This document shows, in pieces, positions 43,814-52,864 of a DNA stretch of 64,000 nucleotides. A model generated the notes under the pieces. It ran no database searches, had not been told where the DNA came from, and was given only the letters and a program-made list of their open reading frames with translations. The stretch's first letter is position 1; each line of letters opens with the position of its first letter. The stretch is from Burkholderia latens (GTDB lineage Bacteria > Pseudomonadota > Gammaproteobacteria > Burkholderiales > Burkholderiaceae), in NCBI RefSeq assembly GCF_902499045.1, contig NZ_CABVPL010000032.1, forward strand, positions 1 to 64,000, written 5' to 3'. A program made the position numbers and the translations under genes.

Positions 43814-44137
43814 ATGGATGCGCTGCCCAACTCGTCCGATACGTCGTTCCAGCTCTTTCTCGCGAAACTGCTCGAACAGCCGCAGCCCGAATGGACCGAA
43901 AAACAGCAGATGGAACTCGAGATGGCGCGCTCGCTGTCGACCCAGATGGTTCAATACGCGGAAGGCATGCGCGGCGGCAACGCGGACCTCGCGCGCTGCC
44001 TCGTGCTGCTGCGCTACGCGAAAGTCCTCGACTTCATGCTGACGTCGCTCGCCGCGCGCCGCGACATTCATCCGCAGACGCTGCGCACGCTGTTCCGGCT
44101 CGCGAACCTGAAGGTCGACGATGCGTATCCGGTGTGA
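43814..44137 (+). CDS. Hypothetical helical protein
   Basis: A 107-residue soluble, probably all-helical protein (QLFLAKLLEQPQPEWTEKQQMELEMA, YAKVLDFMLTSLAARRDIHPQTLRTLFRLANLK). GAGG is seven bases before the ATG. The family was not recognised; no partner gene is next to it. Confidence 0.6.
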   Translation: MDALPNSSDTSFQLFLAKLLEQPQPEWTEKQQMELEMARSLSTQMVQYAEGMRGGNADLARCLVLLRYAKVLDFMLTSLAARRDIHPQTLRTLFRLANLKVDDAYPV

Positions 44138-44173
44138 GCCGGCATCAGGCCACGCATCGCGTCGCGTTCACCG

Positions 44174-45409
44174 TCAGCCCGCCGTCCGCCCCGCCATCCA
44201 CTTCCGGTAACGCCGCGTCTGGCACTTCGCGGCCACCTGCTGCGACACCAGCGCGCGCAGCGGCGACACGCGCGGATGCGTGCGCCGGCCGGCGCTCAAC
44301 CGCGCGAGCTGAAACTTCACGACGGCCATGTTCGCGAGCGAACCCAGCGTCTTGTTCTTCCAGCGGATCGGCTGCAGCGCCGGCGCGCTGTCCTTGCCGG
44401 CCCGCCAGTCGCGCGGCAGGTTCGGATAGATCGACAGCGCGGTCGCGATGCCGACCATCGCGACGCCGCTCGCGACGACCTGCTCGGCCACCGCGCGGCG
44501 CCGGATTCCGCCCGTGACCATCAGCGGCATCGCCGCGACGGCCGTGATGTCACGCGCGAACTCGAGGAAGTACGCTTCGCGGGCCAGCGTGCGCCCGTCG
44601 CGCGCCTCGCCCTGCATCGCCGGTGCTTCGTAGCTGCCGCCCGACAGCTCGACGAGGTCGACGCCGAGCGGATTCAGCAGCTCGACGACGCGCTTCGCAT
44701 CGTCCGCGCTGAAGCCCCCGCGCTGGAAATCGGCCGAATTCAGCTTCACCGCCACGGCGAACGCCGGCGATACCGTCGCCCGCACGTCGCGCACGATGTC
44801 GAGCAGCAGACGCGCGCGGTGCTCGATGCCGCCGCCCCACCCGTCCTGCCGACGGTTCGTCAGCGGCGACAGAAACTGGCTCAGCAGATAACCGTGCGCC
44901 GCGTGGATCTGCACGCCGGTGAAGCCGCTTTGCTCCGCGAGCTGCGCGGCACGCACGAAGCGCTGCCGCACGCCGGCGATGTCGGCTTCGGTCATCTCCT
45001 TCGGCACCGGAAACTGCTTCGACAGCGCGCCGAGCGCGAGCGGCACCGCCGACGGCGCGAGCGTCGGCTGGCCGAGCGCTGCCTGCATCTGCCGCCCCGG
45101 ATGGTTGATCTGCATCCATACGTGCGCGCCGCCGGAGCGCGCGACCTGCGCCCAGCGCCGGAAGCGGCCGAGATGCGCGTCGCTGTCGAGCACGACGCCG
45201 TTCGGTCCCGTCATCGCGCGGCCGTCGACCATCACGTTGCCGGTCAGAATCAGCCCGGCCCCGCCGTCGGCCCACGCCTGGTACAGGCGCAGCAACGCGT
45301 CGGACGGCGCGTGATCCGCATCGGCCATGTTCTCTTCCATCGCGGCCTTCGCGAGCCGGTTCGGAATCACCGCACCGTTGGGCAGAGTGAGGGGCGCAAA
45401 CAGGTTCAT
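44174..45409 (-). CDS. NADH:flavin oxidoreductase (old yellow enzyme family)
   Basis: A 411-residue FMN TIM-barrel protein of the OYE/YqjM class. It opens APLTLPNGAVIPNRLAKAAMEENMA and has QINHPGRQ, GVQIHAAHGYLLSQFLSP (His pair that binds substrate), VELSGGSYE and VTGGIRRR. Length is at the upper range for the family because of a basic C-terminal tail. The start at 45409 was chosen since the GAGG upstream abuts the other ATG at 45421. It reduces activated alkenes or quinones. A divergent MerR gene and a MerR-type promoter (45441-45471) point to inducible expression. Confidence 0.87.
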   Translation of the reverse strand: MNLFAPLTLPNGAVIPNRLAKAAMEENMADADHAPSDALLRLYQAWADGGAGLILTGNVMVDGRAMTGPNGVVLDSDAHLGRFRRWAQVARSGGAHVWMQINHPGRQMQAALGQPTLAPSAVPLALGALSKQFPVPKEMTEADIAGVRQRFVRAAQLAEQSGFTGVQIHAAHGYLLSQFLSPLTNRRQDGWGGGIEHRARLLLDIVRDVRATVSPAFAVAVKLNSADFQRGGFSADDAKRVVELLNPLGVDLVELSGGSYEAPAMQGEARDGRTLAREAYFLEFARDITAVAAMPLMVTGGIRRRAVAEQVVASGVAMVGIATALSIYPNLPRDWRAGKDSAPALQPIRWKNKTLGSLANMAVVKFQLARLSAGRRTHPRVSPLRALVSQQVAAKCQTRRYRKWMAGRTAG

Positions 45410-45440
45410 GGTGGTGGGCATCCTCGATTGACGATGCCCA

Positions 45441-45471
45441 ACCATAACTTTAAAGTCAGCTTCAAGGTCAA
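45441..45471 (-). promoter_or_regulatory. MerR-type promoter with 19-bp spacer
   Basis: On the minus strand TTGACC (-35, 45466-45471) and TATGGT (-10, 45441-45446) are 19 bp apart, and the spacer holds a dyad ACCTTGAAG...CTTTAAAGT (7 of 9 positions paired). MerR-family activators twist such long spacers. It drives the flavin oxidoreductase; the divergent MerR gene begins 18 bp away. Confidence 0.85.
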
Positions 45472-45488
45472 GCCCCCTGGAGCACGAA

Positions 45489-45962
45489 ATGAAGATCGGC
45501 GAGCTGGCACGCGCCAGCGGCATCGCGGCGTCGCGCATCCGCTTCTACGAAGCGAGCGGCCTGCTCGAACCGGCGCGCCGCCAGGCGAACGGCTATCGCG
45601 AATACGGGCCGGAAGCGCTGACGCGGCTCGCGATCATCGATCGCGCGCAACGCGCGGGCTTCGCGCTCGACGAAATCCGCGCGGTGCTACCGCCGGACCT
45701 CGGCGCGTGGCCGCGCGACGAACTGCTGGCCGCGCTGCGGCACAAGGTCGACGAAATCCTGCTGCTCGAACAGCGGCTCGCGCAGAACCGGCGACACCTC
45801 GAAGTGCTGATCGACGAAATCGCGAACAAGCCCGCCGGCGAGGATTGCGCAGGTGCCGCGCAGCGCATGCTCGACAAGCTGGGCAACGAAGCCGACGACG
45901 TGGCGCCGGCGGTCGAGCCCATGACGCGCCCGCGGCTGAGGCCGGTCCGCAAGCGCGCGTGA
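45489..45962 (+). CDS. MerR-family transcriptional regulator
   Basis: A 157-residue MerR protein with an N-terminal winged helix (KIGELARASGIAASRIRFYEASGLLEPARR) and a coiled-coil dimer helix (residues 78-110). The C-terminal effector region has a single Cys (EDCAGAAQ), which could sense electrophiles or a thiol ligand, unlike the multi-Cys metal sensors. It diverges from the flavin oxidoreductase and should bind the 19-bp-spacer promoter between them. Confidence 0.9.
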   Translation: MKIGELARASGIAASRIRFYEASGLLEPARRQANGYREYGPEALTRLAIIDRAQRAGFALDEIRAVLPPDLGAWPRDELLAALRHKVDEILLLEQRLAQNRRHLEVLIDEIANKPAGEDCAGAAQRMLDKLGNEADDVAPAVEPMTRPRLRPVRKRA

Positions 45963-46137
45963 TCGTGTCGCGCGTGCGATGCGCGAGCGCTGCTGCTTCA
46001 TCGACTTCCGGATGCGCGGCCGGCCTTGCGCGCGGCCGCGCGGATTTGCTTACGTCGCAGGTAATCGACGCGCGGCGCCGGCGCGCCGATCATGGCTTCA
46101 CCGATCAACGCATTGCATCGACACGCTGGAGCCCGCC

Positions 46138-46458
46138 ATGACCGCCTACGCGATCGCCCACCTGCACGACGTAGAAATGTGCGACGACATCGTCGAATAC
46201 CTGGAACGCATCGACGGCACGCTCGCGCCGTTCGACGGCCACTTCGTCATTCACGGCGCACGGCCCGACGTGCGCGAAGGCGTGTGGCGCGGCGACCTGA
46301 TCGCGATCGCGTTTCCGGATCTCGCGACCGCGCGCGCATGGTACGAATCGGATGCGTACCAGCAGATCCAGCCGCTGCGCGCGCGGCACGCGAGCGGCCC
46401 GCTGATCCTGATCGACGGTGTCGGCGAGCGGCACAACGCGACCGACATCCTGCGCTGA
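46138..46458 (+). CDS. DUF1330-family protein
   Basis: A 106-residue ferredoxin-like-fold protein of the DUF1330/dabb-like type (AYAIAHLHDVEMCDDIVEYLERI, GDLIAIAFPDLATARAWYESDAYQ). GGAG is seven bases before the ATG. The family is of unknown function; it may dimerise like EthD/antibiotic-monooxygenase-like proteins. Confidence 0.8.
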   Translation: MTAYAIAHLHDVEMCDDIVEYLERIDGTLAPFDGHFVIHGARPDVREGVWRGDLIAIAFPDLATARAWYESDAYQQIQPLRARHASGPLILIDGVGERHNATDILR

Positions 46459-46486
46459 GCGCCGGCGCGCGAGCCCGCCGCCGCGC

Positions 46487-47323
46487 TTACTTCGCGTTGC
46501 GCTCCATCGGCTCGCCGACGACGAAACCGCCGCCCTGGTAGCGCTGCGCCGGATCGTCGTAGTCGGCGGTCGGCGCCGTCACCGGGAACAGCCCGGCGAA
46601 CTGCTCGGAGCTGTCCTGCGGCCGGAAGCCGAGGAAGCCGACCTTCGTGTTGTCCCACCACTTCACCGGGTTGTCCGACGCGCCGTAGACGATCGCGTGC
46701 CCGACGCGGTTCGTCAGCAGCGAACAGCGCACGAGCTCGATGAAGTCGCGATAGCTGAGGTACGTCACGAGCATGCGCGGGTTCTTCGGGACTTCGAACG
46801 ACGAGCCGATCCGCAGGCACACCGTTTCGATCCCGAAGCGGTCGAAGTAATAGCGCGACAGCGACTCGCCGAAGCATTTCGTCACGCCGTAGAGGCTGTC
46901 CGGACGCAGCGGCGCGTCCGCATCGAGCACTTCCGTGACCGGATGGAAGCCGATCGCGTGGTTCGAACTCGCGAACACGACCCGCTTCACGCCGTGCTTG
47001 CGCGCGGCTTCGTACAGGTTGTACGTGCCGGTGATGTTCGCATCGACGAGATCGTCGAACGGCGCATCGATCGAGATGCCCCCGAGGTGGACGATCGCGT
47101 CGACGCCGTCGACGAGGTCCATCACCGCCGGCCGGTCGGCCAGATCGACGACACGGGTTTCTTCGTGCGTGGCCGCATCGCCCAGCGCGGCGATGTCGCT
47201 CACGCGCACGATGTCGGCCCAGTTCGCCAGCGCGCCGCGCAGCTGGCGGCCGAGGTTGCCGGCCGCGCCGGTCAGCAGCAGGCGTTTGAACGGCTTGCGT
47301 GCGCCGGTGGAGGTGGCGTTCAT
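46487..47323 (-). CDS. udh: Uronate dehydrogenase (NAD-dependent, SDR type)
   Basis: A 278-residue extended-type SDR. Rossmann motif TGAAGNLG, the SSNHAIGF segment and YGVTKCFGE (Tyr-Lys catalytic pair) match bacterial uronate dehydrogenases, which oxidise D-glucuronate or D-galacturonate to the aldarolactone. Length fits (265-280). AAGGAGA precedes the ATG at 47323. A GGAAAACGTTTTCC operator lies 54 bp upstream, the LacI gene is divergent, and a hexuronate transporter follows beyond it, so the module takes up and oxidises uronates. Confidence 0.85.
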   Translation of the reverse strand: MNATSTGARKPFKRLLLTGAAGNLGRQLRGALANWADIVRVSDIAALGDAATHEETRVVDLADRPAVMDLVDGVDAIVHLGGISIDAPFDDLVDANITGTYNLYEAARKHGVKRVVFASSNHAIGFHPVTEVLDADAPLRPDSLYGVTKCFGESLSRYYFDRFGIETVCLRIGSSFEVPKNPRMLVTYLSYRDFIELVRCSLLTNRVGHAIVYGASDNPVKWWDNTKVGFLGFRPQDSSEQFAGLFPVTAPTADYDDPAQRYQGGGFVVGEPMERNAK

Positions 47324-47376
47324 CGAATCTGTCTCCTTGAAACTGGGCTGGATGTACCAAAAATATAGCGAAGATC

Positions 47377-47390
47377 GGAAAACGTTTTCC
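47377..47390. promoter_or_regulatory. LacI-type operator O1 (perfect palindrome)
   Basis: GGAAAACGTTTTCC, a perfect 14-bp palindrome with a central CG as in LacI/PurR-type operators, lies 54-67 bp upstream of udh. Related sites are at 47513-47526 (11 of 14) and 50051-50064 (13 of 14). Confidence 0.85.
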
Positions 47391-47512
47391 AACTATACGC
47401 GGGACAAAAGCCGGCCGTCAATGGCCGAAGCCGCTCGCGGCCATCCGCATTTTCCCGATATCGCCCGCTGGCCGGATGCCGGCTTTTTCTGCCACAATCG
47501 GGCGCAATCGAA

Positions 47513-47526
47513 CGAAAACGTTACCC
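47513..47526. promoter_or_regulatory. LacI-type operator O2, lacI leader
   Basis: CGAAAACGTTACCC matches the palindrome of O1 at 11 of 14 positions and ends six bases before the LacI ATG, so autoregulation is predicted. Confidence 0.6.
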
Positions 47527-47531
47527 TCCCG

Positions 47532-48524
47532 ATGAAAAAAGTTTCCCCGACGATCCGCGACGTGGCCGCGGAAGCCGGCGTGTCGGTCGCGACGGTATCC
47601 AAGTACGTGAACGGCACGCAGCGCTTCTCGCCGACCGTCGAAGCGCGGCTCAAGGAAGCGATCGAGCGGCTCGGCTACCGCTCGAACCCGCTTGCGCGCT
47701 CGATGATCACCGGGCGCACGCGCACCATCGGCGTCGTGATTCTCGACATCAGCAACCCGCACTTCACGAACATCGTCAAAGGCGCGAACCGCGTCGCGCT
47801 CCAGCACGACTACACGCTGCTGCTCGTCGATACCGAAGAGAACCAGGCGCGCGAACGCTCGCTGATCGAGGCGCTCGCGCAGCGTGTCGACGGGCTGATC
47901 GTCAGCACGCGGATGCCCGACGACGAGGCCGGCTGGATGCTCGACCTGCACAAGCCGCTCGTGCTGCTGCGGCGCAGCCCCGGCCTGCCGATTCCGAGCG
48001 TCGGCATCGACAACAGGCTCGCCACCTACATGCTCGCGCGGCACCTGCTCAATCTCGGCCACACCCGCATCGCGTACCTCGGCTTCGGCACCGCACGCGT
48101 GAACGACGAACGGATCCAGGGCGCGCGCGACTGCCTCGCCGAAGCGGGGCTTACGCTCGACGTGCACGACGCGCACGCGCCGACCGCCGAAGCCGGCGAG
48201 CGCGCATGCTCGCGCGTGATGCTCGGACCGCAGCGGCCGCAGGCCGTGATCTGCTACAACGACCTGATCGCGCTCGGCTTCATGAAGGAAGCCGCATCGC
48301 TCGGGTTCAGGCTGCCGCAGGACGTGTCCGTTGCCGGCGTCGACAACGTGCCGTACGGCGAATACGCGGCGCCGCCGCTCACCACCATCGACATCCAGAG
48401 CGAGAACATGGGCGAGCTCGCGATGCAGAAGCTGATCGACGCGCTCGCCGGACGCACCGATGCGAGCTACTCGACGTTCGAGCCGCGGTTGATCATGCGT
48501 GCATCGACGGCCGCGGCCGGTTGA
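47532..48524 (+). CDS. LacI-family transcriptional regulator of uronate use
   Basis: A 330-residue LacI/GalR protein: helix-turn-helix TIRDVAAEAGVSVATVSKYVNGTQRFSP with the hinge helix NPLARSM, then a periplasmic-binding-type effector domain (IGVVILDISNPHFTNIVKGANRVA, CYNDLIALG, VAGVDNVPYGEYAAPPLTTI). It likely represses udh and the transporter until a uronate or aldarate binds. It diverges from udh and is convergent with the transporter gene. Confidence 0.92.
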   Translation: MKKVSPTIRDVAAEAGVSVATVSKYVNGTQRFSPTVEARLKEAIERLGYRSNPLARSMITGRTRTIGVVILDISNPHFTNIVKGANRVALQHDYTLLLVDTEENQARERSLIEALAQRVDGLIVSTRMPDDEAGWMLDLHKPLVLLRRSPGLPIPSVGIDNRLATYMLARHLLNLGHTRIAYLGFGTARVNDERIQGARDCLAEAGLTLDVHDAHAPTAEAGERACSRVMLGPQRPQAVICYNDLIALGFMKEAASLGFRLPQDVSVAGVDNVPYGEYAAPPLTTIDIQSENMGELAMQKLIDALAGRTDASYSTFEPRLIMRASTAAAG

Positions 48525-48583
48525 GCCGGTCGAAGCGCGTCGAGCCCTTCCGGCTGGCGAGCACCGCGTCCGGGCGCTTCAAA

Positions 48584-48613
48584 CAAAAACGCGCCGCCAG
48601 CGGGCGGCGCGTT
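48584..48613 (-). terminator. Rho-independent terminator of the hexuronate transporter
   Basis: An 11-bp GC-rich stem (48588-48598 with 48603-48613) with a 4-nt loop is followed on the minus strand by T-rich sequence (48580s). It lies just past the transporter stop, between the convergent lacI and transporter genes. Confidence 0.88.
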
Positions 48614-48630
48614 CGTCTGCCGCGACGCGA

Positions 48631-49923
48631 TCACGCGTCGAGCTTCGCAGGCTTCATCTTCGGCGTGAGCGCGTGCATGACCGCGAGCGCGAGCAAATAG
48701 GCCAGCGCGCCGATCGCGAACAGCACCCAGTAGTGGCCCGTGCGTTGCAGCACCTGGCCGATCACTTCCGAGAACAGCACGCCGCCGATGGAGCCGGCCA
48801 TCCCGCCGATCCCGACCACCGACGCGACCGCGCGGCGCGGGAACAGGTCGGACGCCGTCGTGAACAGATTCGCCGACCAGCCCTGGTGCGCCGCGGCGGC
48901 AAGGCCGACGATCAGCACCGCGACCCACAGGCTCTGCACCTGCGACACGAACGCGATCGGCAGCACGCAGCATGCGCAGATCAGCATCGCCGTCTTGCGC
49001 GCGCCGTTCACGCTCCAGCCGGCGCGCAGCAGCACCGACGACAGCCAGCCGCCGCCGATGCTGCCGACCGTCGTCAGCGCGTAGATGCATACGAGCGGCA
49101 GGCCGATATGCTGCATGTCCATCCCGCGCGACTCGTTCAGCCACTTCGGCAGCCAGAACAGGTAGAACCACCACACCGGATCGGTCAGGAACTTGCCGAT
49201 CAGGAACGCCCACGTCTCGCGCTTGCGGATCAGCTCGCTCCAGCGCGGCGCGCCGGCGTCCGCGTTCGCCGCGTCGAGCGCTTCGGCTTCGTCGCGCGGC
49301 TCGTCGTATTCCGCGGCGAGCGCGCGCGTGTCGGCCGTGCGGTACATCACCAGCCACACCGCGAGCCACACGATGCCGATCGCGCCGACGATCACGAACG
49401 CCGCGCGCCACCCGTACGCCACCGCGATCGCGGGGATGATCGCCGGTGCGAACACCGCGCCGATGTTCGCGCCCGAATTGAAGATGCCGGTTGCGAGCGC
49501 GCGTTCGCGGCGCGGAAACCACTCCGCCGTCGTCTTGATCGCGGCCGGGAAGTTGCCGCCCTCGCCGATGCCGAGCAGCGCGCGCACGGCCGCGAAGCCC
49601 GTCACCGATCCGACCGCCGCGTGCAGCATCGCGGCGATGCTCCACACGAGCATCGCGACCGTATACGAGATGCGCGTGCCGAGCCAGTCGACGATGCGTC
49701 CGAAGCCGAGCAGCCCGATCGCATAGAACGCCGAAAACGCCATCACGATGCGGCCGTACTGCACTTGGCTCCAGCCGATGTCGTGCTGAAGCATCGGCGC
49801 GAGCAGGCCGAGGATCTGGCGATCCATGTAGTTGATCACGGTCGCGAAGAACAGCAGCGCACAGACGGTCCAGCGGTAGCGGCTCGCGGCCGCGCGGACG
49901 GCGCCGACGACGGCAGATTGCAT
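48631..49923 (-). CDS. MFS hexuronate/aldarate transporter (ACS family)
   Basis: A 430-residue inner-membrane protein with about 12 helices. INYMDRQILGLLAPM and LLGIGEGGNFPAAIKTTAEWFPRRERALATGIFNSGANIGAV are hallmarks of the anion:cation symporter group (ExuT, GarP, GudP). GGAG precedes the ATG at 49923. The LacI operator O3 lies 128 bp upstream, and udh and lacI are next to it, which points to uronate or aldarate import. Confidence 0.9.
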   Translation of the reverse strand: MQSAVVGAVRAAASRYRWTVCALLFFATVINYMDRQILGLLAPMLQHDIGWSQVQYGRIVMAFSAFYAIGLLGFGRIVDWLGTRISYTVAMLVWSIAAMLHAAVGSVTGFAAVRALLGIGEGGNFPAAIKTTAEWFPRRERALATGIFNSGANIGAVFAPAIIPAIAVAYGWRAAFVIVGAIGIVWLAVWLVMYRTADTRALAAEYDEPRDEAEALDAANADAGAPRWSELIRKRETWAFLIGKFLTDPVWWFYLFWLPKWLNESRGMDMQHIGLPLVCIYALTTVGSIGGGWLSSVLLRAGWSVNGARKTAMLICACCVLPIAFVSQVQSLWVAVLIVGLAAAAHQGWSANLFTTASDLFPRRAVASVVGIGGMAGSIGGVLFSEVIGQVLQRTGHYWVLFAIGALAYLLALAVMHALTPKMKPAKLDA

Positions 49924-50050
49924 GAATGTCTCCGATGCGCGGTCGCGCCCGTCGCGCCGCATGTCGATGCGTATTCGTGACCGGCGACGGGCGCCGGCGC
50001 GGGTGGCGACCACGCCGTTGGATGGCGCGGCCGCCGGCCCGTCGCGTTCT

Positions 50051-50064
50051 GGAAAACGTTTTTC
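50051..50064. promoter_or_regulatory. LacI-type operator O3, transporter promoter
   Basis: GGAAAACGTTTTTC matches O1 at 13 of 14 positions and lies upstream of the hexuronate transporter start, tying it to the same repressor. The rest of 49924-50283 holds no gene. Confidence 0.8.
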
Positions 50065-50283
50065 AGAGAATAGGACGCCGGGCGGCGCCTTGTCAGTCCG
50101 GGATTTCGATGAGTCATCTCAAAAAGGCTCGCGCAAAAAGAGACGACTGTTTCGCAGAATGGCATTAACCGTTTTTCCATCGATTTTCCCGCCGCGAAGC
50201 GGGGCCATGACGGGCGCCTGCGTACCGATACACATGTCCGATTCCAGCCAGAATGGGTCGCGCGGATGGTTTACAGTCGTCGC

Positions 50284-51747
50284 ATGCGCCTCGATCCCGA
50301 CACCTGCTACGACGCCCTGCTTTCGCGGAACCGCCGCTTCGACGGCTGGTTCTTCGTCGGCGTTTCGACGACGGGCGTGTATTGCCGCCCGGTTTGTCCG
50401 GTGAAGCCGCCGAAGGCACGGAACTGCAGCTATTACCCGACCGCCGCCGCCGCGGAGAAGGCCGGCTTCCGGCCGTGCCTGCGCTGCCGGCCCGAGCTCG
50501 CGCCCGGCCACGGCTTGCTCGACCTGTCGGGCAATCTCGCCGACGCGGCCGCGACGCTGATCGAGAACGGTTTCCTGAACGAGCACGGCGTCGACGCGCT
50601 TGCGCAGCGGGTCGGCGTGACCGAGCGCCACCTGCGACGAATCTTCGCCGCGCAGTTCGGCGTGTCGCCGGTCGAGTTCGCGCAGACGCACCGGCTATTG
50701 ATGGCGAAACGGCTGCTGACCGATACCTCGCTGCCGGTGGCCGTCGTCGCATCGACCGCCGGGTTCGGCAGCGTGCGGCGCTTCAACGACCTGTTCCGGC
50801 AACGCTACGGCCTCAATCCGCTGCGCCTGCGCAAAGGCGCCGGCGCATCCGCCGGCGGCGACATGACGTTCCCGCTGCCATATCGGCCGCCGTTCGCGTG
50901 GGCCGAGCTGATGCGCTTTCTCGCGCAGCGCCAGATCGATGGCGTCGAGCGGGTCGATGCGCACGGCTATGCGCGCGCCGTCGCGCTACCGAACGGACAG
51001 CGCAACGGGCATGTGGCCGGATGGCTGTCCGTCACGCACGTGCCGCAGCGGTTCGCGCTCGCCGTCACCGTGTCGCCTGCGTTGACGCCCGTCGTGCCGG
51101 CGGTGCTCGCGCGCGTGCGGCGCCTGTTCGATCTAGACAGCCGCCCCGACGTGATCGATGCGCATCTCGGCGAACTCGCGCGCGGCTTGCCGGGCCTGCG
51201 CGTGCCCGGCGCGTTCGACGGGCTCGAGATCGCGATCCGTGCGATCGCGGGTGAACATCTGGCGGCGACGCCAGCGGCTGCCGTGCTCGCACGTATTGCC
51301 GAACGCTTCGGGACGCCGGTGCCTGCAGACCACGGGCCGCGCGGACTCACGCATGCGCTGCCATCCGCCGACACGCTGGCGGGTGTGCCGCCGGCGGCGC
51401 TGGAAGCGGTCGGCGTCGCGCGCGACGCGGCGCACGCAATCGTGTCGCTCGCACGCGCAGTAGCCGACGGCACGCTCGCGCTCGAACCGATGGCGCCGCT
51501 CGATGCGACGCTCGCCGCGCTCCGCGCGCTGCCCGGTTTCGACGAGCGCGAGGTGCAGTACGTCGCGATGCGCGCGATGGCGTGGCCGAACGCGTTTCCC
51601 GCCGACGACGCGTGGTTCGCCCGACGCGCCGCCAACGCCGAGAACGCGCGCATCGCATCGTCCGCGCCGCACGCGGCACGGTGGGCGCCGTGGCGCGCGT
51701 ATGCCGCACTGCATGTGTGGCGTCTTCATGGAGAAGTGTTGCGATGA
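50284..51747 (+). CDS. alkA: Ada-AlkA fusion: methyl-sensing regulator and 3-methyladenine DNA glycosylase
   Basis: About 487 residues in three parts: an Ada zinc domain (TTGVYCRPVCPVK, then GFRPCLRCRPE: all four Cys present, first Cys is the methyl acceptor), an AraC-type helix-turn-helix (RHLRRIFAAQFGVSP, STAGFGSVRRFNDLFRQRYGLNPL), and a C-terminal AlkA glycosylase domain. Its hairpin-helix region is degenerate (LPGFDEREVQ), and the catalytic Asp is probably in FPADDAW. It repairs alkylated purines and induces the adaptive response. Its stop overlaps the start of ogt by four bases. The start 50284 was preferred to 50266. Confidence 0.9.
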   Translation: MRLDPDTCYDALLSRNRRFDGWFFVGVSTTGVYCRPVCPVKPPKARNCSYYPTAAAAEKAGFRPCLRCRPELAPGHGLLDLSGNLADAAATLIENGFLNEHGVDALAQRVGVTERHLRRIFAAQFGVSPVEFAQTHRLLMAKRLLTDTSLPVAVVASTAGFGSVRRFNDLFRQRYGLNPLRLRKGAGASAGGDMTFPLPYRPPFAWAELMRFLAQRQIDGVERVDAHGYARAVALPNGQRNGHVAGWLSVTHVPQRFALAVTVSPALTPVVPAVLARVRRLFDLDSRPDVIDAHLGELARGLPGLRVPGAFDGLEIAIRAIAGEHLAATPAAAVLARIAERFGTPVPADHGPRGLTHALPSADTLAGVPPAALEAVGVARDAAHAIVSLARAVADGTLALEPMAPLDATLAALRALPGFDEREVQYVAMRAMAWPNAFPADDAWFARRAANAENARIASSAPHAARWAPWRAYAALHVWRLHGEVLR

Positions 51748-52295
51748 CTCGCGCTCATCTGATTCCGAGCCCGCTCGGCGACATCGCCATCCGCATCGAG
51801 GACGATGCGTTAACGGGCCTGTTCTTCGTCGGTCAGAAGTACTACCCGCCGCTCGCGATCGCGCCGGACGCGAATGCGGACGCGGATGCTGAGGTGCACG
51901 ACGCATCGCCGCTCGTGCGCAAGGTCGCCGACGAGGTCGCCGAATATTTCACGGGCGCGCGTGAACGATTCACCGTGCCGATTCACCTGCGCGGCACCCC
52001 GTTTCAGCGCAGCGTGTGGGCGCAACTGCTCGCGATTCCGTTCGGCGAGCTCGTGTCGTATGGCGACATCACCGCCCGCGTCGGGCTGCCGATGAGCGCC
52101 GCGCGCGCCGTCGGCGGCGCGGTCGGCCGCAATCCGGTGTCGATCATGGTGCCGTGCCATCGTGTGATCGGCGCGTCGGGCAGCTTGACCGGGTATGCGG
52201 GCGGCATCGAACGGAAACGCGCGTTGTTGTCGCTCGAAGGCGCGGGATTCGTGCGTGGCGAACGTCAGCCGGTGCAGCAGACGCTTGCCTTCTGA
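51744..52295 (+). CDS. ogt: Methylated-DNA-protein cysteine methyltransferase
   Basis: A 183-residue O6-alkylguanine-DNA alkyltransferase with the active-site motif PCHRVIG, preceded by VGRNPVSIMVPCHRV, and the helix-turn-helix-like FQRSVWAQLLAIPFGELVSYGDIT. It removes alkyl groups from guanine by transfer to its own Cys. It is translationally coupled (ATGA) to the Ada-AlkA gene, a compact alkylation-repair operon. Confidence 0.95.
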   Translation: MTRAHLIPSPLGDIAIRIEDDALTGLFFVGQKYYPPLAIAPDANADADAEVHDASPLVRKVADEVAEYFTGARERFTVPIHLRGTPFQRSVWAQLLAIPFGELVSYGDITARVGLPMSAARAVGGAVGRNPVSIMVPCHRVIGASGSLTGYAGGIERKRALLSLEGAGFVRGERQPVQQTLAF

Positions 52296-52345
52296 TGGGT
52301 CTGATGTCGCGCGCGTGCTTGCCCGTTCGGCGCGCGTCGTTCGGC

Positions 52346-52840
52346 CTAGCTGCCGCGCTTGCGCATCGCATGCGCGACCCGCGCGTTCGCGTCGAATTTC
52401 GCGCGATGCGTCGAGAAGAACGTCCGCACGTTGCGCACGTTCGACGCGCCGGTGAACAGCCGCCGCGCGAATTCATCGTATTCGGCGACGTCGGCCAGAT
52501 CGGCCACCACCACGAAATCCGGCCCCGGCGATACGCGGTAGCACTGCGTGACCGACGGCTCCGTGCACACGTAGGCTTCGAATGCGTCGTAGTCTTCGGC
52601 CGTCTGACGATCGAGGCTGATCTCGATCAACGCCGTGACGGCCGTGCCGATCGCGACCGGATCGAGCACTGCGATCTGGCGGCGGATCACGCCCGCTTCC
52701 GTCAGCCGACGCACGCGGCGCATGCAGGTCGGCGGTGACGACAGCGCCCGTTCGGCAAGTTGCAGGTTCGACACCGATGCGTCGTCCTGCAGGATCGCGA
52801 GAATGCGCAGGTCGAGATCGTCGAGGGTAATGCCGGCCAT
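52346..52840 (-). CDS. Lrp/AsnC-family transcriptional regulator
   Basis: A 164-residue Lrp protein: helix-turn-helix LDLRILAILQDDASVSNLQLAERALSSPPTCMRRVRRLTEAGVI and an RAM/ligand domain (RVSPGPDFVVVADLADVAEYDEFARRLF). GGAGG is five bases before the ATG. It diverges from the GlmS paralogue, and the region between holds two copies of an AT-rich dyad it probably binds. Confidence 0.92.
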   Translation of the reverse strand: MAGITLDDLDLRILAILQDDASVSNLQLAERALSSPPTCMRRVRRLTEAGVIRRQIAVLDPVAIGTAVTALIEISLDRQTAEDYDAFEAYVCTEPSVTQCYRVSPGPDFVVVADLADVAEYDEFARRLFTGASNVRNVRTFFSTHRAKFDANARVAHAMRKRGS

Positions 52841-52864
52841 CGGCGCCTCCTTCCGGTCAATGCG

